From the NCBI GenBank assembly GCA_945876405.1, contig CAMCOJ010000180.1:1-5275 (forward strand): a DNA stretch of 5,275 nt, in the 5' to 3' direction. A program made the translations under genes and the position numbers. A model generated the notes under the pieces. It saw nothing but the letters and a program-made list of their open reading frames with translations, searched no databases and was not told where the DNA came from. The DNA comes from an uncultured Ruminococcus sp. Its GTDB lineage: Bacteria > Bacillota > Clostridia > Oscillospirales > Ruminococcaceae. Below, piece after piece: positions 5,172 to 5,275 of this stretch. The stretch's first letter is position 1, and the number at the start of each line of letters is the position of its first letter.

Positions 5172-5187
5172 ATTTGTATGAAAAACA
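5172..5187 (+). promoter_or_regulatory. AraR-like site D in the leader of the downstream transcript
   Basis: ATTTGTATGAAAAACA matches 11 of 16 positions of the recalled AraR consensus and lies about 15 bases after the predicted start of the last promoter. Its first 12 bases are identical to site C at the repressor's own start point. This is a suitable position for repression and would put the unseen downstream gene in the same regulon. Confidence 0.4.
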
Positions 5188-5275
5188 TGGCTGATACACG
5201 GAATAATTTAATAAAGACAGTTCGTTTGTGTCCCATCCTGTCTCTAAATAAAACCAGGGCTTAATTTCTGAAAAG
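5188..5275 (+). other. Untranslated leader or spacer at the right edge
   Basis: This AT-rich stretch follows the last promoter. A 6-base stem (AGACAG 5215-5220 with CTGTCT 5238-5243) is the only structure seen. No ribosome binding site with a good start codon is present, and I do not recognise a cyclic-di-GMP or other common riboswitch in it. Confidence 0.4.

Noticed and set aside
5238..5256. CTGTCTCT near the right edge, like the start of the reverse mosaic end, suggesting a second adapter
   Set aside because: Only the first eight bases agree; the following bases diverge from TATACACATCT and the sequence continues as ordinary AT-rich DNA to the window end.
5187..5264. 25-codon open frame beginning MADTRNNLIK
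   Set aside because: No ribosome binding site precedes it, it overlaps AraR-like site D, and the peptide has no recognisable features. A leader peptide cannot be excluded but is not supported.
5151..5275. Cyclic-di-GMP riboswitch in the leader after the last promoter
   Set aside because: It would fit the HD-GYP neighbour, but I could not find the conserved loop or receptor elements of the class I or II aptamers; only a 6-base stem is visible.

Overview
The window looks like a draft-assembly contig end from an AT-rich member of the Bacillota, probably a clostridial gut or rumen bacterium (Ruminococcus or Lachnospiraceae type). The signs are AT-rich spacers, strong GGAGG-type ribosome binding sites, two TTG starts, an AraR-type GntR/LacI regulator, and promoters close to the sigma-A consensus. 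The species assignment is inference only. Bases 1-45 are not genomic: they are an unremoved Illumina Nextera i5 adapter that includes a readable index.

Layout. Minus strand, right to left: a lipoprotein sugar-binding protein of the YtfQ type (450-1472), a near-palindromic hairpin (357-418), then the N-terminal 80 codons of the matching sugar ABC transporter ATPase (46-286), cut by the adapter. The permease genes should lie beyond the contig end. Plus strand: an AraR-like repressor (1784-2833), divergent from the binding-protein gene across a 311-base regulatory region; a strong hairpin (2904-2946); and, from its own promoter, a 687-residue cytoplasmic protein (3050-5113). This last protein joins a LacI-type sugar-binding domain without a DNA-binding head, a GAF-like middle region, a helical linker and an HD-GYP cyclic-di-GMP phosphodiesterase domain. 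After it, another near-consensus promoter (5122-5150) with an inverted repeat across its -10 drives something outside the window.

How it may work together. The AraR-like protein probably senses a pentose such as L-arabinose and controls uptake by the ABC transporter. The HD-GYP protein looks like a second, parallel sugar sensor that would turn intracellular sugar level into a change in cyclic-di-GMP. A repeated TTTGTATG motif, resembling half of the known AraR operator, occurs in the spacers around all three complete genes and downstream of the final promoter. It suggests, without proving, that transport, repressor, cyclic-di-GMP enzyme and the unseen downstream gene share one regulator. The PBP1/HD-GYP fusion and its placement in a sugar-uptake locus are the most interesting content.
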